64,000 nucleotides of DNA from Sphingomonas sp. Leaf17 (GCF_001421505.1 NZ_LMKL01000005.1:62001-126000), one strand, 5' to 3'. Counted from the first letter of the stretch, positions 12,923-21,931 are shown. Made by a program: numbers and translations. The notes: generated by a model not told the origin, from the sequence alone.

Positions 12923-14154
12923 CGATCGCACTCCCCGAACACGATGTCCATCGCGCCCAGAATCGCAGTCGTGTCCGCGAGCATGTGGCCCTTGGTCATG
13001 AAGTCCATCGCCTGCAGGTGGCTGAACGCGGTCGGACGGATCTTGCAGCGATACGGCTTGTTGGTGCCGTCCGCGACCAGATACACGCCGAACTCGCCCT
13101 TGGGGCTTTCGGTCGCGACATACACGTCGCCGGCGGGCACATGATAGCCCTCGGTATACAGCTTGAAGTGATGGATCAGCGCCTCCATCGACCGCTTCAT
13201 CTCGGCGCGCTTGGGCGGGCCGACCTTGCGATCGGTGGTCATGATCGGGCCTTCGGGCATCTGCGCCAGGCACTGCTTCATGATCCGCGCGGACTGTCGC
13301 ACTTCCTCGACGCGCACCATGAACCGGTCATAGCAATCGCCGCGCGTGCCGACCGGCACGTCGAAGTCCATCTTGGCATATACGTCATAGGGCTGCGACT
13401 TGCGCAGATCCCACGGAATGCCCGATCCACGGATCATCGGGCCGGAAAAGCCCCATTTCACCGCATCGTCGCGGCTGACCACGGCGATGTCGACATTGCG
13501 CTGCTTGAAGATACGGTTGTCCGCGACCAGCGAAATCGCGTCCTCGAACAGGCGCGGCAGGCGCGTGTCGAGCCAGTCGCCGATGTCGGTCAACAGCTTC
13601 AGCGGCACGTCCTGATGGACGCCACCCGGCCGGAAGTAGTTCGCGTGCATCCGCGCGCCGCTCGCGCGCTCGAAGAAGTTCATGCAGTCTTCGCGAATCT
13701 CGAACAGCCACAGGTTCGGCGTCATTGCACCGACGTCCATCACATGCGAACCCAGGTTCAGCATATGATTGGAAATGCGCGTCAGTTCGGCGAAAAATAC
13801 GCGCAGATATTGCGCCCGCTCCGGCACCTCCAGATCGAGCAGCTTCTCGACCGCCAGCACGAAGCTATGCTCCATGCACAAGGGCGAGCAGTAATCGAGC
13901 CGGTCGAAATAGGGCAGCGCCTGCTGGTACGTCTTGTACTCGATCAGCTTCTCGGTGCCGCGATGGAGCAGGCCGACATGCGGATCGACCCGCTCGACGA
14001 TTTCGCCGTCCAGTTCCATGACCAGACGCAGCACGCCGTGCGCCGCCGGGTGCTGGGGACCAAAATTGATCGTGTAGTTCTGGATGGTGACATCGCCGGT
14101 CGTCGGATCGGCGGCATCGCTATGGCCCAGCAGTTCGTCGACATAGTCGCTCAC
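12919..14154 (-). CDS. nuoD: NADH-quinone oxidoreductase subunit D
   Basis: 49-kDa-type subunit that lines the quinone-binding cavity with NuoB, 411 residues, related to NiFe-hydrogenase large subunits. Family landmarks are [20 protein letters not shown] near residue 30, [12 protein letters not shown], and the invariant C-terminus [15 protein letters not shown]. The start is a GTG that overlaps the nuoC stop as GTGA. Here nuoC and nuoD are separate genes, as in most alphaproteobacteria. Confidence 0.97.
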   Translation of the reverse strand: MSDYVDELLGHSDAADPTTGDVTIQNYTINFGPQHPAAHGVLRLVMELDGEIVERVDPHVGLLHRGTEKLIEYKTYQQALPYFDRLDYCSPLCMEHSFVLAVEKLLDLEVPERAQYLRVFFAELTRISNHMLNLGSHVMDVGAMTPNLWLFEIREDCMNFFERASGARMHANYFRPGGVHQDVPLKLLTDIGDWLDTRLPRLFEDAISLVADNRIFKQRNVDIAVVSRDDAVKWGFSGPMIRGSGIPWDLRKSQPYDVYAKMDFDVPVGTRGDCYDRFMVRVEEVRQSARIMKQCLAQMPEGPIMTTDRKVGPPKRAEMKRSMEALIHHFKLYTEGYHVPAGDVYVATESPKGEFGVYLVADGTNKPYRCKIRPTAFSHLQAMDFMTKGHMLADTTAILGAMDIVFGECDR

Positions 14155-14996
14155 TGGTTCTGTCCTCCGCTGGCATTGGCACCCGTGGTCGGCACGACGT
14201 CGGGATTCACCGGCTTGTCCCTGGCCTCGTTGCCAGGATCGCGCTCGCCCGCGCCCGTCTGCGCGGTCGACTCGCTTGCCTTCGGTTCGGCTGGCGGTGC
14301 CTTGGTCGGGGTCGCGGCCGCGGCGGCCTTGGCAATCTCGGCGGCACTCAACGGCGTCGGCGCGCCCTTGGCCTGCGGCAGAGCCGCCTTTTCATCGCCC
14401 GGCAGGACATATTCCGCGCCCTCCCAGGGACTCGTGAAGTCGAACGTGCGGAAATCCTGCGCCAGCTTCACCGGCTCATAGACCACGCGCTTCGCCTCCT
14501 CCGAATAGCGCAGTTCGACGAACCCAGAGAGCGGGAAGTCCTTGCGCTGCGGATGGCCACGAAAACCGTAATCGGTCAGGATGCGACGCAGGTCCGAATT
14601 GCCGCTGAACAGCACGCCGTACATGTCGTACACCTCGCGCTCCAGCCAGCCCGCGACCGGCCAGATCCCCGTCACCGACGGCACCGGCTTTTCCTCATCG
14701 GTCGCGACATGGACGCGGATGCGGTGGTTGCGGGTCAGCGACAACAGGCAATAGACCACCTCGAACCGCTCGTCGCGATCCGGATAGTCGACGCCGGCGA
14801 TTTCCATCAGCTGCTGATATTCCAGCCCCGGCGTATCACGCAGCGCGACCATGGTATCGACCAGCGTTTCGCGCCGGACGTGCAGCGCGACTTCGCCGAC
14901 ATGATCGACGCCGTCATACAGACCAGCACCCAGCACCGCACGGACAGCGTCGATCACGCCATCATTGGCGGCATAGGCGGGAGCAGGCGCCCTCAC
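14151..14996 (-). CDS. nuoC: NADH-quinone oxidoreductase subunit C with long C-terminal tail
   Basis: 30-kDa-type peripheral subunit of complex I. The conserved body ends at the usual FDFTSPWEG. It contains [19 protein letters not shown] and [20 protein letters not shown]. After it comes an extra tail of about 88 residues rich in Ala, Pro, Thr and Lys with no recognisable domain, giving 281 residues against roughly 200 in most bacteria. The GTG start overlaps the nuoB stop as GTGA. The tail looks disordered. Confidence 0.95.
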   Translation of the reverse strand: MRAPAPAYAANDGVIDAVRAVLGAGLYDGVDHVGEVALHVRRETLVDTMVALRDTPGLEYQQLMEIAGVDYPDRDERFEVVYCLLSLTRNHRIRVHVATDEEKPVPSVTGIWPVAGWLEREVYDMYGVLFSGNSDLRRILTDYGFRGHPQRKDFPLSGFVELRYSEEAKRVVYEPVKLAQDFRTFDFTSPWEGAEYVLPGDEKAALPQAKGAPTPLSAAEIAKAAAAATPTKAPPAEPKASESTAQTGAGERDPGNEARDKPVNPDVVPTTGANASGGQNQ

Positions 14997-15538
14997 CGTT
15001 CGATGCTCCCGCTGCGGCGGATTTTCCGTTGCAGCTGCATGATGCCGTACAGCAAGGCCTCGGCGGTCGGCGGGCATCCGGGAACGTAGATATCGACCGG
15101 CACGATCCGGTCACACCCGCGAACGACGCTGTAGCTGTAATGATAATAGCCGCCGCCATTCGCGCAACTGCCCATCGAAATCACATATTTCGGCTCGGAC
15201 ATCTGGTCGTAGACGCGGCGCAGCGCCGGGGCCATCTTGTTGCACAGCGTGCCCGCGACGATCATCACGTCGGACTGGCGCGGCGACGCGCGCGGGGCCG
15301 CGCCAAACCGCTCAAGATCATAGCGCGGCATGTTGACGTGGATCATCTCGACCGCGCAGCACGCCAGCCCGAATGTCATCCACCACAACGAACCGGTACG
15401 CGCCCAGGCGAACAGATCCTCGGTCGTGGTGACCAGGAATCCCTTGTCGGTCAGTTCACCGTTCAGATTGTCGAAGAACCCCTGATCGGGCGGCAGCATC
15501 GCGCCGCTGGCCGCGGGGGTCGTGAGCTCTACTCCCAA
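14993..15538 (-). CDS. nuoB: NADH-quinone oxidoreductase subunit B
   Basis: Carries the terminal 4Fe-4S cluster N2 that reduces quinone. With the TTG start at 15538 (181 residues), the N2 ligands are the adjacent C60 and C61 (GLACCAVEM), C125 (GSCANGGG) and C155 (PGCPP). I prefer the TTG because GGGAG lies seven bases upstream and the product begins GVELTTPA. An ATG at 15559 would add seven residues but has no ribosome site. Both overlap the end of nuoA. Confidence 0.95.
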   Translation of the reverse strand: MGVELTTPAASGAMLPPDQGFFDNLNGELTDKGFLVTTTEDLFAWARTGSLWWMTFGLACCAVEMIHVNMPRYDLERFGAAPRASPRQSDVMIVAGTLCNKMAPALRRVYDQMSEPKYVISMGSCANGGGYYHYSYSVVRGCDRIVPVDIYVPGCPPTAEALLYGIMQLQRKIRRSGSIER

Positions 15539-15903
15539 TCGAGTGCTCCCTTCTTCCATGCATAGACAAGGCCGAGCGCAAGCTCGCCGATAAAGATCAT
15601 CATCGAAATCCAGGCGGTCCAGCCGAGGTTGAACACCGACACGGCCCATGGATACAGGAACGCGGCCTCGAGATCGAAGATGATGAACAGGATCGCGACC
15701 AGATAGAAGCGCACGTCGAACTGGCTGCGCGGATCCTCGAACGCGGGGAAACCGCACTCATATTCGCTCAGCTTGTCGGCGTTCGGCTTGTGCGCGCCGG
15801 TCGCCTTGGCGACCACCATCGGCAGCACGACGAACGCCGTCGACAACGCGAGCGCGACGCCGAGGAACAGGAGAATGGGCAGGTATTGCGACAGATCGAC
15901 CAA
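15529..15903 (-). CDS. nuoA: NADH-quinone oxidoreductase subunit A
   Basis: First gene of the nuo operon: a three-helix membrane subunit of 124 residues. It carries the family motif [36 protein letters not shown], including the loop cysteine that senses the active/deactive state in mitochondria. The start is a TTG at 15903 with GAGAAG four bases upstream. The in-frame upstream sequence reaches a TAA about 13 codons earlier without an ATG or GTG, so a TTG start is nearly forced. Confidence 0.95.
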   Translation of the reverse strand: MVDLSQYLPILLFLGVALALSTAFVVLPMVVAKATGAHKPNADKLSEYECGFPAFEDPRSQFDVRFYLVAILFIIFDLEAAFLYPWAVSVFNLGWTAWISMMIFIGELALGLVYAWKKGALDWE

Positions 15904-15936
15904 TGGGCTTCTCGCAGGTGCGAAGGTGATGGTTGC

Positions 15937-15965
15937 GCTTTAGGCTCTGCGCGCGGGTCGGGCAA
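15937..15965 (-). promoter_or_regulatory. candidate promoter of the nuo operon
   Basis: On the minus strand, TTGCCC and TAAAGC are separated by 17 bases, about 35 bases before the nuoA TTG. The match to -35/-10 consensus is weak, and it was chosen because it is the best pair in the 254-base gap between nuoA and the suhB-like gene. The remainder of that gap (15966-16157) shows no gene. Confidence 0.3.
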
Positions 15966-16157
15966 GCGTGAGACCCTGTGAGAATCACTCGCAAAACACC
16001 TTTGGGCCGGTGCTGGAACATAGGTTAGCAAAGGATGCCACCAAGCTCCGGCCCGCCACCCTCACGACGGCAAGGATCCAGCTTCTGCGTCTTCTGCCGG
16101 CAGGAAAAGGGCAGCAGCGGAACCCTCACCTGCGCGAGGGTGACAGACAAGCGAAAC

Positions 16158-16970
16158 TCACCGCAGCGCGTTGGCGATCAGCTTGTGCATGCGCGAATGC
16201 AGCGCGTCGTTGGCGGCCAGGAACTCCTTGCGCTCCATCACCTTGTCGCCGCCGCGATAGTCGCTGACGAACCCGCCGGCTTCCTTGACCAGCAACATGC
16301 CGGCCGCGACGTCCCACGGGGCCAGGCCCGACTCCCAGAACCCGTCATACCGGCCGGCGGCGGTCCAGGCGAGGTCGAGCGAGGCCGCGCCAAAGCGCCG
16401 GATACCGGCGACTTCGGGTGCGATCGCGCCGAAAATGCGGCTCCACTGCACGAAATCGCCATGCCCCAGAAACGGGATGCCGGTCGCGATCAGCGCGTCG
16501 GACAGATCGCGCCGCGACGATACGCGCAACCGCTGCTCCTGCACCCAGGCCCCACGCCCCTTTTCGGCGGTGAAGCTTTCATCGGTCAGCGGCTGATAGA
16601 CCAGCGCCGTCGTGATCTCGCGCTTGCCGTTCGGCATCGGCTCCTCGACCGCGATCGAAATCGCGAAATGCGGGATCCCGTGCAGGAAGTTCGACGTGCC
16701 ATCCAGCGGATCGACGATGAAGCGCGGCTTGTTGGGATCACCCGCCACCTCGCCGCGCTCCTCCATCAGGAACCCCCAGTCGGGGCGCGCGCGCGAGAGT
16801 TCCTCATAGATCGTCTGTTCGGCGCGCTGGTCGGCCATCGTCACGAAATCGGCCGGCCCCTTGCGGCTGACCTGCAGCAACTGGACCTCGTTGAAGTCGC
16901 GGCGCAGGCGCGGAGCCGCTTTGCGCGCGGCGCGCTCGATGACGGTCATGAGGCCGGATTGGGCTGGCAT
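16158..16970 (-). CDS. suhB: inositol monophosphatase family protein
   Basis: A 270-residue magnesium-dependent phosphatase of the IMPase/SuhB family. The metal site is visible as E70/E71, DPLDGT (87-92) and WDVAAG (219-224). The family dephosphorylates inositol phosphates and related small phosphates, and E. coli SuhB also acts with Nus factors on rRNA transcription. Sequence alone does not say which role applies, so the symbol is provisional. The ATG at 16970 is favoured, with GGGAG nine bases upstream. That ribosome site belongs to a 44-bp repeat. An in-frame ATG at 16949 is an alternative. Confidence 0.88.
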   Translation of the reverse strand: MPAQSGLMTVIERAARKAAPRLRRDFNEVQLLQVSRKGPADFVTMADQRAEQTIYEELSRARPDWGFLMEERGEVAGDPNKPRFIVDPLDGTSNFLHGIPHFAISIAVEEPMPNGKREITTALVYQPLTDESFTAEKGRGAWVQEQRLRVSSRRDLSDALIATGIPFLGHGDFVQWSRIFGAIAPEVAGIRRFGAASLDLAWTAAGRYDGFWESGLAPWDVAAGMLLVKEAGGFVSDYRGGDKVMERKEFLAANDALHSRMHKLIANALR

Positions 16971-16974
16971 TGTC

Positions 16975-17062
16975 TTCTACTCCCCCCTCCCGCACGCGGG
17001 AGGGGTCGGGGGTGGGTATTCTACTCTCCCTTCCCGCGTGCGGGAGGGGTCGGGGGTGGGGC
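16975..17062. repeat. two 44-bp tandem palindromic repeats
   Basis: Two near-identical units, 16975-17018 and 17019-17062, each holding TTCTACTC, then a hairpin made of CTCCCGC and GCGGGAG with a two-base centre, then GGGGTCGGGGGTGGG. Similar GC-rich hairpins are common between genes of sphingomonads. The left unit supplies the ribosome-binding GGGAG of the suhB-like gene on the minus strand. Confidence 0.8.
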
Positions 17063-17119
17063 GTTCCAGGGCGCCACGAGCAAAGCCCGCGTCGTCGGCC
17101 GCGCTTCGCGCGCCGGCCG

Positions 17120-17160
17120 GTCTGACTGGACGGACAGCCATGCTGTCCGTCCAGTCAGAC
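17120..17160. repeat. perfect 18-bp inverted repeat abutting the efp stop codon
   Basis: Arms 17120-17137 and 17143-17160 are exact reverse complements around the five-base centre CCATG. The right arm ends one base from the efp stop. It would form a very strong hairpin in the efp 3' end, but there is no U-tract, so it is either a Rho-assisted or stabilising 3' structure, or a mobile palindromic repeat. Confidence 0.85.
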
Positions 17161-17724
17161 TCAGTCCGCGCGCCTCACATATGTCTGCTCGTATACGTCT
17201 ACGACGATCCGCGTGCCGGCACCGATATGCGGCGGCACCATCACGCGCACGCCGTTTTCCAGCACCGCCGGCTTGTAGCTGGACGAGGCGGTCTGCCCCT
17301 TTACCACCGCGTCCGCCTCGACGATCAGCGCCTCGATCGTGTCGGGCAACTGGACCGAGATCGGGCGTTCCTCCCAAAGCTCCATCACCACGTCCATGCC
17401 GTCCTGCAGGAACGCGGCCGCCTCGCCCAGAATGTCGGCGTCGAGCGTGATCTGCTCGTAATTGACCTTGTCCATGAAGGTCAGCGTGTCACCCTCGCGG
17501 AACAGGAACTGGAAGTCGACGGTGTCGAGCCGCACCTTTTCCAGGCTCTCGGCCGAACGGAAGCGGACATTGTTCTTGCGACCGTCGATCAGGTTCTTCA
17601 GCTCGACCTGCATATACGCGCCGCCCTTGCCGGGCTGGGTGTGCTGGATCTTGACCGCGCGCCAGATGCCACCTTCATATTCGAGGATGTTGCCGGGGCG
17701 GATTTCGACCGCATTGATCTTCAT
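17161..17724 (-). CDS. efp: elongation factor P
   Basis: Translation factor that binds between the P and E sites and relieves stalling at polyproline stretches. The 187-residue, three-barrel protein has the loop [10 protein letters not shown] with Lys33 at the tip, the residue usually modified by an EpmA-like route or left bare. The start is the ATG at 17724 ([12 protein letters not shown]). The longer open frame upstream has no family match. The gene upstream is the M23 peptidase, 38 bases away on the same strand. Confidence 0.96.
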   Translation of the reverse strand: MKINAVEIRPGNILEYEGGIWRAVKIQHTQPGKGGAYMQVELKNLIDGRKNNVRFRSAESLEKVRLDTVDFQFLFREGDTLTFMDKVNYEQITLDADILGEAAAFLQDGMDVVMELWEERPISVQLPDTIEALIVEADAVVKGQTASSSYKPAVLENGVRVMVPPHIGAGTRIVVDVYEQTYVRRAD

Positions 17725-17762
17725 GGAGCCTACCTGTTTGAAAGAGCTGTTGGCCGCCGCCC

Positions 17763-18359
17763 TTACCGTCCGGCCCCTTTTCCCGCAAGCAGCGGATAGG
17801 GATTGATGTCCTGGCCCTGCCACCACCGCTCGCCCGGATCGGTGCGGGTCAGGCCGAAATGCAGGTGATAATTGCCCGCGCCCGCATCCCCGGTATCGCC
17901 GACATAGCCGAGCAGCGTCCCGCGTTTCACCGCCTGCCCCTCGTGAAGACCCGCCGCGTACCCGGCCAGATGCGCGTAGTAATAGGTCCAGCGACGCGCC
18001 GGCGAACGAACGTACACGGTCGTCCCGCCCCGCTCGCTCTGGAACAGCTTTTCCACCGTGCCCGCCGCCGCCGCCACGACCGGCGTGCCGGCCGGGGCCA
18101 TGATGTCGGTGCCATGATGCGCCCGCGCACCGCCTTCACGCGCATCGCCCCAGCTGTCACCGATCGCGTCGCGCGGCACGCCCGCGACCGGCACCGTCAG
18201 GGCGCGCACGGTCGGCTGGACCCGCTCGACGACCGAAGCGACCGGATCGAACCGCGGGGCGACTCTACCACCGCCCGCAACGCCGAAGTCGGTCATCGAC
18301 ACGAACAGACCCACCACGACGACGATAATGCCAAGGATGATCCAGCCGACCCGGTTCAT
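17763..18359 (-). CDS. M23 family (LytM) metallopeptidase
   Basis: A 198-residue envelope protein with a single N-terminal membrane anchor ([17 protein letters not shown], residues 4-20) and a C-terminal zinc endopeptidase domain. Zinc and catalytic residues are visible as H81xxxD85 and the HxH at 165-167 (NYHLHFGL), so it looks active rather than a degenerate activator. Such enzymes cut peptidoglycan cross-bridges in the periplasm. It lies 19 bases after the L,D-transpeptidase on the same strand, suggesting a two-gene cell-wall unit with efp after it. Confidence 0.92.
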   Translation of the reverse strand: MNRVGWIILGIIVVVVGLFVSMTDFGVAGGGRVAPRFDPVASVVERVQPTVRALTVPVAGVPRDAIGDSWGDAREGGARAHHGTDIMAPAGTPVVAAAAGTVEKLFQSERGGTTVYVRSPARRWTYYYAHLAGYAAGLHEGQAVKRGTLLGYVGDTGDAGAGNYHLHFGLTRTDPGERWWQGQDINPYPLLAGKGAGR

Positions 18360-18378
18360 GGCCTCTCCGCTCCGGACC

Positions 18379-19398
18379 CTAGTTCTGGAAAACGGCCGGC
18401 GTCCCCGGCTTGACCATTAGTGCCAGCCGCGCCGCGTCCCAGTTGGTCAGCCGGATGCAGCCATGGCTTTCGGCCCGGCCGATCGTCTCGGGATTTGGCG
18501 TCCCGTGGATGCCGTAATGCGGCTTCGACAGGTCGAGCCAGACGACGCCGACCGGACCGTTCGGCCCCGGCGGCAGCAACGCCTTCTTGTCGCTGTTGTC
18601 CGCGTCCCAGAACAGCTTGGGGTTGTAATGGAACGGCGGATTATAGGCCGCGCCCTTGATCGTCCACGACCCGATTGGCAGCGGGTCATATTGCGACCCC
18701 ATCGTCGCCATGAACTGCGCGACCAGCTTGCCGTCCTTGTCCAGCACGCGCAGCACCTCGTCGGACTTGTCGACGACCACCTTCGCGCCCTGCGGCTGGT
18801 TCGACCCGACGTTCAGCGACGCCAGCGTCGCCCGCCAGTCTTCCGGCAATTTCGGGTCGTAATTGGCGGCGTCGGGCAGCGCGTTGGGGAACACCACCTT
18901 CGTCCCCGCCGTCAGCTTCGTCTGCGGGCTGTTCAGCGCCATCAGCACCGCCGGGGTGGTGTGGAACATCTCGCCCAGCTTCTCCATCACCGTCTTGTAC
19001 CCCAGCATCGGCAGCTTGGCCTGCTCGGGCGCGTCCCTGGGGAACGGATTGGTATAGGGACCGGCCAGCATTTCGGGCGTCAGCGCGATGACGGTGGTGG
19101 GCCGCATCTGGCGATAGAGGTAGAGCGCGCGCAGGGTGGCGGCATCGGCCTTGCCGGTTTCCGGCAATCCGCGCTGCTCCTGAAATCCCTTCAACGCCGC
19201 GGCCAGCGACTTGCCCTCGCGTCCGTCCAGCACGCCCGGCGAAAATCCCAGATGGTCGAGGATGACCTGCACATGCAGCACGCTCCGGTCGACCGTCACC
19301 GGTGCCCGCACGGGGGTGCCGGTCTGCGCCGATGCCGCGCCGGCCATGGCCATCAATCCCGCGCCGATACCAGCCCCGATCATTGCCCGATATGTCAT
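18379..19398 (-). CDS. L,D-transpeptidase with peptidoglycan-binding domain
   Basis: Makes 3-3 cross-links in peptidoglycan or anchors proteins to it, in the periplasm. The 339-residue protein has a signal peptide (cleavage near AASA at 21-24), a peptidoglycan-binding domain about 40-95, and a YkuD domain with H298 and the S311-H312-G-C314 active-site motif in IGRAESHGCIRLTN. The start is the ATG at 19398, which has GGAGG eight bases upstream. The earlier GTG frame includes that ribosome site and is unlikely. Confidence 0.94.
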   Translation of the reverse strand: MTYRAMIGAGIGAGLMAMAGAASAQTGTPVRAPVTVDRSVLHVQVILDHLGFSPGVLDGREGKSLAAALKGFQEQRGLPETGKADAATLRALYLYRQMRPTTVIALTPEMLAGPYTNPFPRDAPEQAKLPMLGYKTVMEKLGEMFHTTPAVLMALNSPQTKLTAGTKVVFPNALPDAANYDPKLPEDWRATLASLNVGSNQPQGAKVVVDKSDEVLRVLDKDGKLVAQFMATMGSQYDPLPIGSWTIKGAAYNPPFHYNPKLFWDADNSDKKALLPPGPNGPVGVVWLDLSKPHYGIHGTPNPETIGRAESHGCIRLTNWDAARLALMVKPGTPAVFQN

Positions 19399-19470
19399 GC
19401 CATCATCCTCCACTGTTACGCTGTGGAGGGAAACGGTCGGCGGGCGTCTTGTTTCCGCCGCGCAACGAAC

Positions 19471-20157
19471 TCAGCGTTTTGCGAGGATTTCGGCAAAGGC
19501 CCGGACAGCGGCGGCTTCGTCCCCGCCCCATACGCTGTGCGATACCGCCAGGAAATCCGCGCCGGCCTTGACCAGCGGCGCGGCGTTGGCCGGCGTGATC
19601 CCGCCGATCGCCACGCACGGTATCTCGAACAGCGTCGACCACCAGCTCAGCAGGACCGGATCGGCGACATGCTCGACCGTCTTGGTCGTCGTCGGGAAGA
19701 ACGCGCCGAACGCGACGTAATCGGCATTGGCCTCGCCCGCCTCCATCGCCAGATGGCGGCTGTCGTGGACGGTAACCCCGATCTGCGCGGTCGGCCCCAG
19801 CGAATCGCGGGCCTCGCGCGGGTCGCCGTCGCCCTGCCCCAGATGCACGCCGTCCGCACCCAGCCGTTTGGCCAGGCCGATATCGTCATTGACGATGAAC
19901 GCGACTTCCCGGTCCGCGCAGATCCGCTGCAGCGGCTCGGCCAGGTGCGCGGCGGCATGCTGGTCGATGTCCTTCACCCGGAACTGGAACGCGGCCACCG
20001 GACCGGCGTCGAGCGCGCGTGCAAGCCGGTCGGGGAAGCCACCGCCGACATCGAGCGGCGATACCAGATACAACTGACAGGGCGGCCGGCGCATGTCGCG
20101 GGAAAAGCCGGCGGCAAAATTCGGGTCGAGGGGGCCGAGGGGATCGTCTTCAATCAT
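19471..20157 (-). CDS. thiE: thiamine phosphate synthase
   Basis: Joins hydroxymethylpyrimidine diphosphate with the thiazole phosphate to make thiamine phosphate. The 228-residue TIM-barrel shows the family sites GADGVHLGQGD, AFGAFFPTTTK and CVAIGGITPANA. The ATG at 20157 has AGGGGGGCGGG just upstream, while an ATG at 20094 would remove 21 residues. It could also be a TenI-like relative, but the substrate motifs favour ThiE. I see no TPP riboswitch in the 78 bases upstream. Confidence 0.88.
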   Translation of the reverse strand: MIEDDPLGPLDPNFAAGFSRDMRRPPCQLYLVSPLDVGGGFPDRLARALDAGPVAAFQFRVKDIDQHAAAHLAEPLQRICADREVAFIVNDDIGLAKRLGADGVHLGQGDGDPREARDSLGPTAQIGVTVHDSRHLAMEAGEANADYVAFGAFFPTTTKTVEHVADPVLLSWWSTLFEIPCVAIGGITPANAAPLVKAGADFLAVSHSVWGGDEAAAVRAFAEILAKR

Positions 20158-20223
20158 CCCGCCCCCCTAACGACTATACGGGCGCGGCGCCACTACCGGC
20201 AACCACGCCCGCGCCAGCGCCCT

Positions 20224-20248
20224 TATTCCTCGCCCCTATTCCTCGCCC
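20224..20248. repeat. 13-bp tandem duplication at the aldolase stop codon
   Basis: The 12-base word TATTCCTCGCCC occurs at 20224-20235 and 20237-20248, a period of 13. On the minus strand this duplicates the last codons and stop of the aldolase (Gly-Glu-Glu-stop), so a second potential stop follows 13 bases after the real one. Confidence 0.75.
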
Positions 20249-21144
20249 TTGTAGATCCGCACCAGCTTGTCGAGCATCGCCAGCGCCTCGTGGCGTGGCC
20301 GCTGGAACGTGTTGCGACCGATGATCGACCCGTTGCCGCCGCCGGCCAGGATGTCGCGCGCGTCCTGATACACCGCGTCCGCGCCCTTGGCCGCACCGCC
20401 CGAGAACACCACGATCCGCCGGCCGGCAAAGCACGACTGGACGACATGCGCGACCCGGTCCGACTGCTTCGACCAGTCGGTGCCCTCGTACGACTTCTTG
20501 GCGTCCTTCTGCTCGATATGGTCGCCCGGCAGCTTCACCTTGATGATGTGCGCGCCCAGCAGCGTCGCCATGTGCGCGGCATACGCCCCGACGTCGAGCG
20601 CCAGTTCCCCCGACTTGGGCAGGTCGCCCCCGCGCGGATAGGACCAGATGACGGTGGCGATACCGACGGCCTTGGCCTCCGCCGACAGTTCCTTGATCTC
20701 CTCCATCATGTCGAACACCTCGTCGGCACCCGGATAGATGGTGAAGCCGATCGCGGAACAGCCCAGCCGCAGCGCGTCGTCGACGCCGCCGGTCACCGCC
20801 TGGTTGATCTGCGTCGCCCAGCTGTTCGAGCTGTTCAGCTTCAGGATGGTCGGGATCTGGCCGGCGAACGTGTCCGCTCCCGCCTCCAGCATCCCGAGCG
20901 GTGCGGCATAGGCCGACAGCCCCGCGTCGATCGCCAGCTGGTAATGATAATGGGGATCATAGGCGGCCGGGTTGATCGCGAAGCTGCGCGCGGGGCCGTG
21001 TTCGAAGCCCTGGTCGACGGGCAGGATGATGAGCTTGCCCGTACCGCCCAGCTTGCCCTGCATCAGGATGCGGGCGAGGTTGGTCTTCACGCCGGGATTG
21101 TCGGACTCGTACTTGTCGAGAATCGCCTTAACGGTCGGAGTCAT
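20236..21144 (-). CDS. class I fructose-bisphosphate aldolase (FbaB/DhnA type)
   Basis: Splits fructose-1,6-bisphosphate into glyceraldehyde-3-phosphate and dihydroxyacetone phosphate through a lysine Schiff base, in the cytosol. The 302-residue protein matches the archaeal-type class I family with LPVDQGFEHGP, VIWSYPRG, HIIKVKLPGDH (the likely Schiff-base region) and FSGGAAKG. The second of two adjacent ATGs (21144) is preferred because it places GGGG six bases upstream. Lies near pgk and gap, but in a separate unit from them. Confidence 0.92.
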   Translation of the reverse strand: MTPTVKAILDKYESDNPGVKTNLARILMQGKLGGTGKLIILPVDQGFEHGPARSFAINPAAYDPHYHYQLAIDAGLSAYAAPLGMLEAGADTFAGQIPTILKLNSSNSWATQINQAVTGGVDDALRLGCSAIGFTIYPGADEVFDMMEEIKELSAEAKAVGIATVIWSYPRGGDLPKSGELALDVGAYAAHMATLLGAHIIKVKLPGDHIEQKDAKKSYEGTDWSKQSDRVAHVVQSCFAGRRIVVFSGGAAKGADAVYQDARDILAGGGNGSIIGRNTFQRPRHEALAMLDKLVRIYKGEE

Positions 21145-21327
21145 CATCTTCCCCTCGAATATGCATCGTCGTGCTTCGCCATGCGGTTAGCCCGTGACCG
21201 GCCGGCGCTCAACCCCGCGCACGTCGGATCCCCTGCCCTGACGGACGCCTGCACGGAAAAAACATTTGACGCATACCCGGCCGGATCCGACCATATGGGC
21301 GGGGAAAAACAGCGGGGAATCATCGCC

Positions 21328-21837
21328 ATGGTCTGGCTACGTCACATCGTCGCGCTGCTCGCGCTCGCGGCCACGGCGTCCGTCTCGGCGGAACCGCTGA
21401 AGGTCGGTGACCGGGCGTCGGATTTCCAGCTGACGATGCTCGACGGATCGAAGGTTACGATGGCCGACCTGCGCGGGCAGGTCGTGGTCCTCAATTTCTG
21501 GGCGACGTGGTGCGGGCCGTGCAAGGCGGAGTTGCCGCTGCTCGACGCCTATTACCGGATGCGAAAAGCCAATGGCCTGCGGGTCTTCACGATCGCGACC
21601 GAGGATTCGCTGCCCACGTTCAAGCTGAAACCGCTGTTCGCGGCGATGGCGATTCCGTCAGCGCGGCGGATCAAGGGCAATTACGGCGTGCTGGGCGCGC
21701 TGCCGACCAACTATGTGATCGATCGCGGCGGGATCGTCCGGTACGCCAAACCCGGCGCGTTCGACCTCGATGATCTGAACAGCCTGCTGGTGCCTTTGTT
21801 GAAGGATTCCGCGCCGGCTCCGAGTGTGGTGCGCTAA
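21328..21837 (+). CDS. TlpA-like thioredoxin family protein, exported
   Basis: A 169-residue periplasmic thiol-disulfide protein. It has a signal peptide (residues 1-21, cleavage at VSA/EP), then a thioredoxin fold with the redox motif WATWCGPC (C62, C65) and the cis-proline loop ALPTNYVIDRGG. AhpC/TSA-Redoxin-type TlpA proteins act in cytochrome c maturation or general envelope thiol reduction; the context does not say which. It diverges from the aldolase gene and faces pgk across a 29-bp palindrome. Confidence 0.9.
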   Translation: MVWLRHIVALLALAATASVSAEPLKVGDRASDFQLTMLDGSKVTMADLRGQVVVLNFWATWCGPCKAELPLLDAYYRMRKANGLRVFTIATEDSLPTFKLKPLFAAMAIPSARRIKGNYGVLGALPTNYVIDRGGIVRYAKPGAFDLDDLNSLLVPLLKDSAPAPSVVR

Positions 21838-21844
21838 CCCTTCC

Positions 21845-21922
21845 CGTCACCCACGAGCGTAGCGAAGCAATCCAGAGCAGCCCGCTACGCACCGGATTGC
21901 TTCGCTACGCTCGTGGGTGACG
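21845..21922. repeat. perfect 29-bp inverted repeat between convergent genes
   Basis: Arms 21845-21873 and 21894-21922 are exact reverse complements around a 20-base loop. It sits between the stop of the TlpA-like gene (plus) and the stop of pgk (minus), so a hairpin would form in either transcript. There is no T-run on either side. Its inner sequence (ACGAGCGTAGCGAAGCAATC) looks like a repeated element rather than a simple terminator. Confidence 0.85.
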
Positions 21923-21931
21923 GATTGATGA

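Noticed and set aside
16975..17160. Possible CRISPR-like array from the repeated palindromes
   Set aside because: Only two units, no spacers of even length, and no cas genes.
20158..20235. TPP riboswitch before thiE
   Set aside because: The gap is only 78 bases and lacks the conserved CTGAGA and ACCTGATC-type elements.
18463..21837. Very long plus-strand open frame antisense to the L,D-transpeptidase, thiE and aldolase genes
   Set aside because: High GC with few stops opens the frame. Composition is Arg/Gly/His rich without domains, and only its last 170 codons encode a real protein (the TlpA-like gene).
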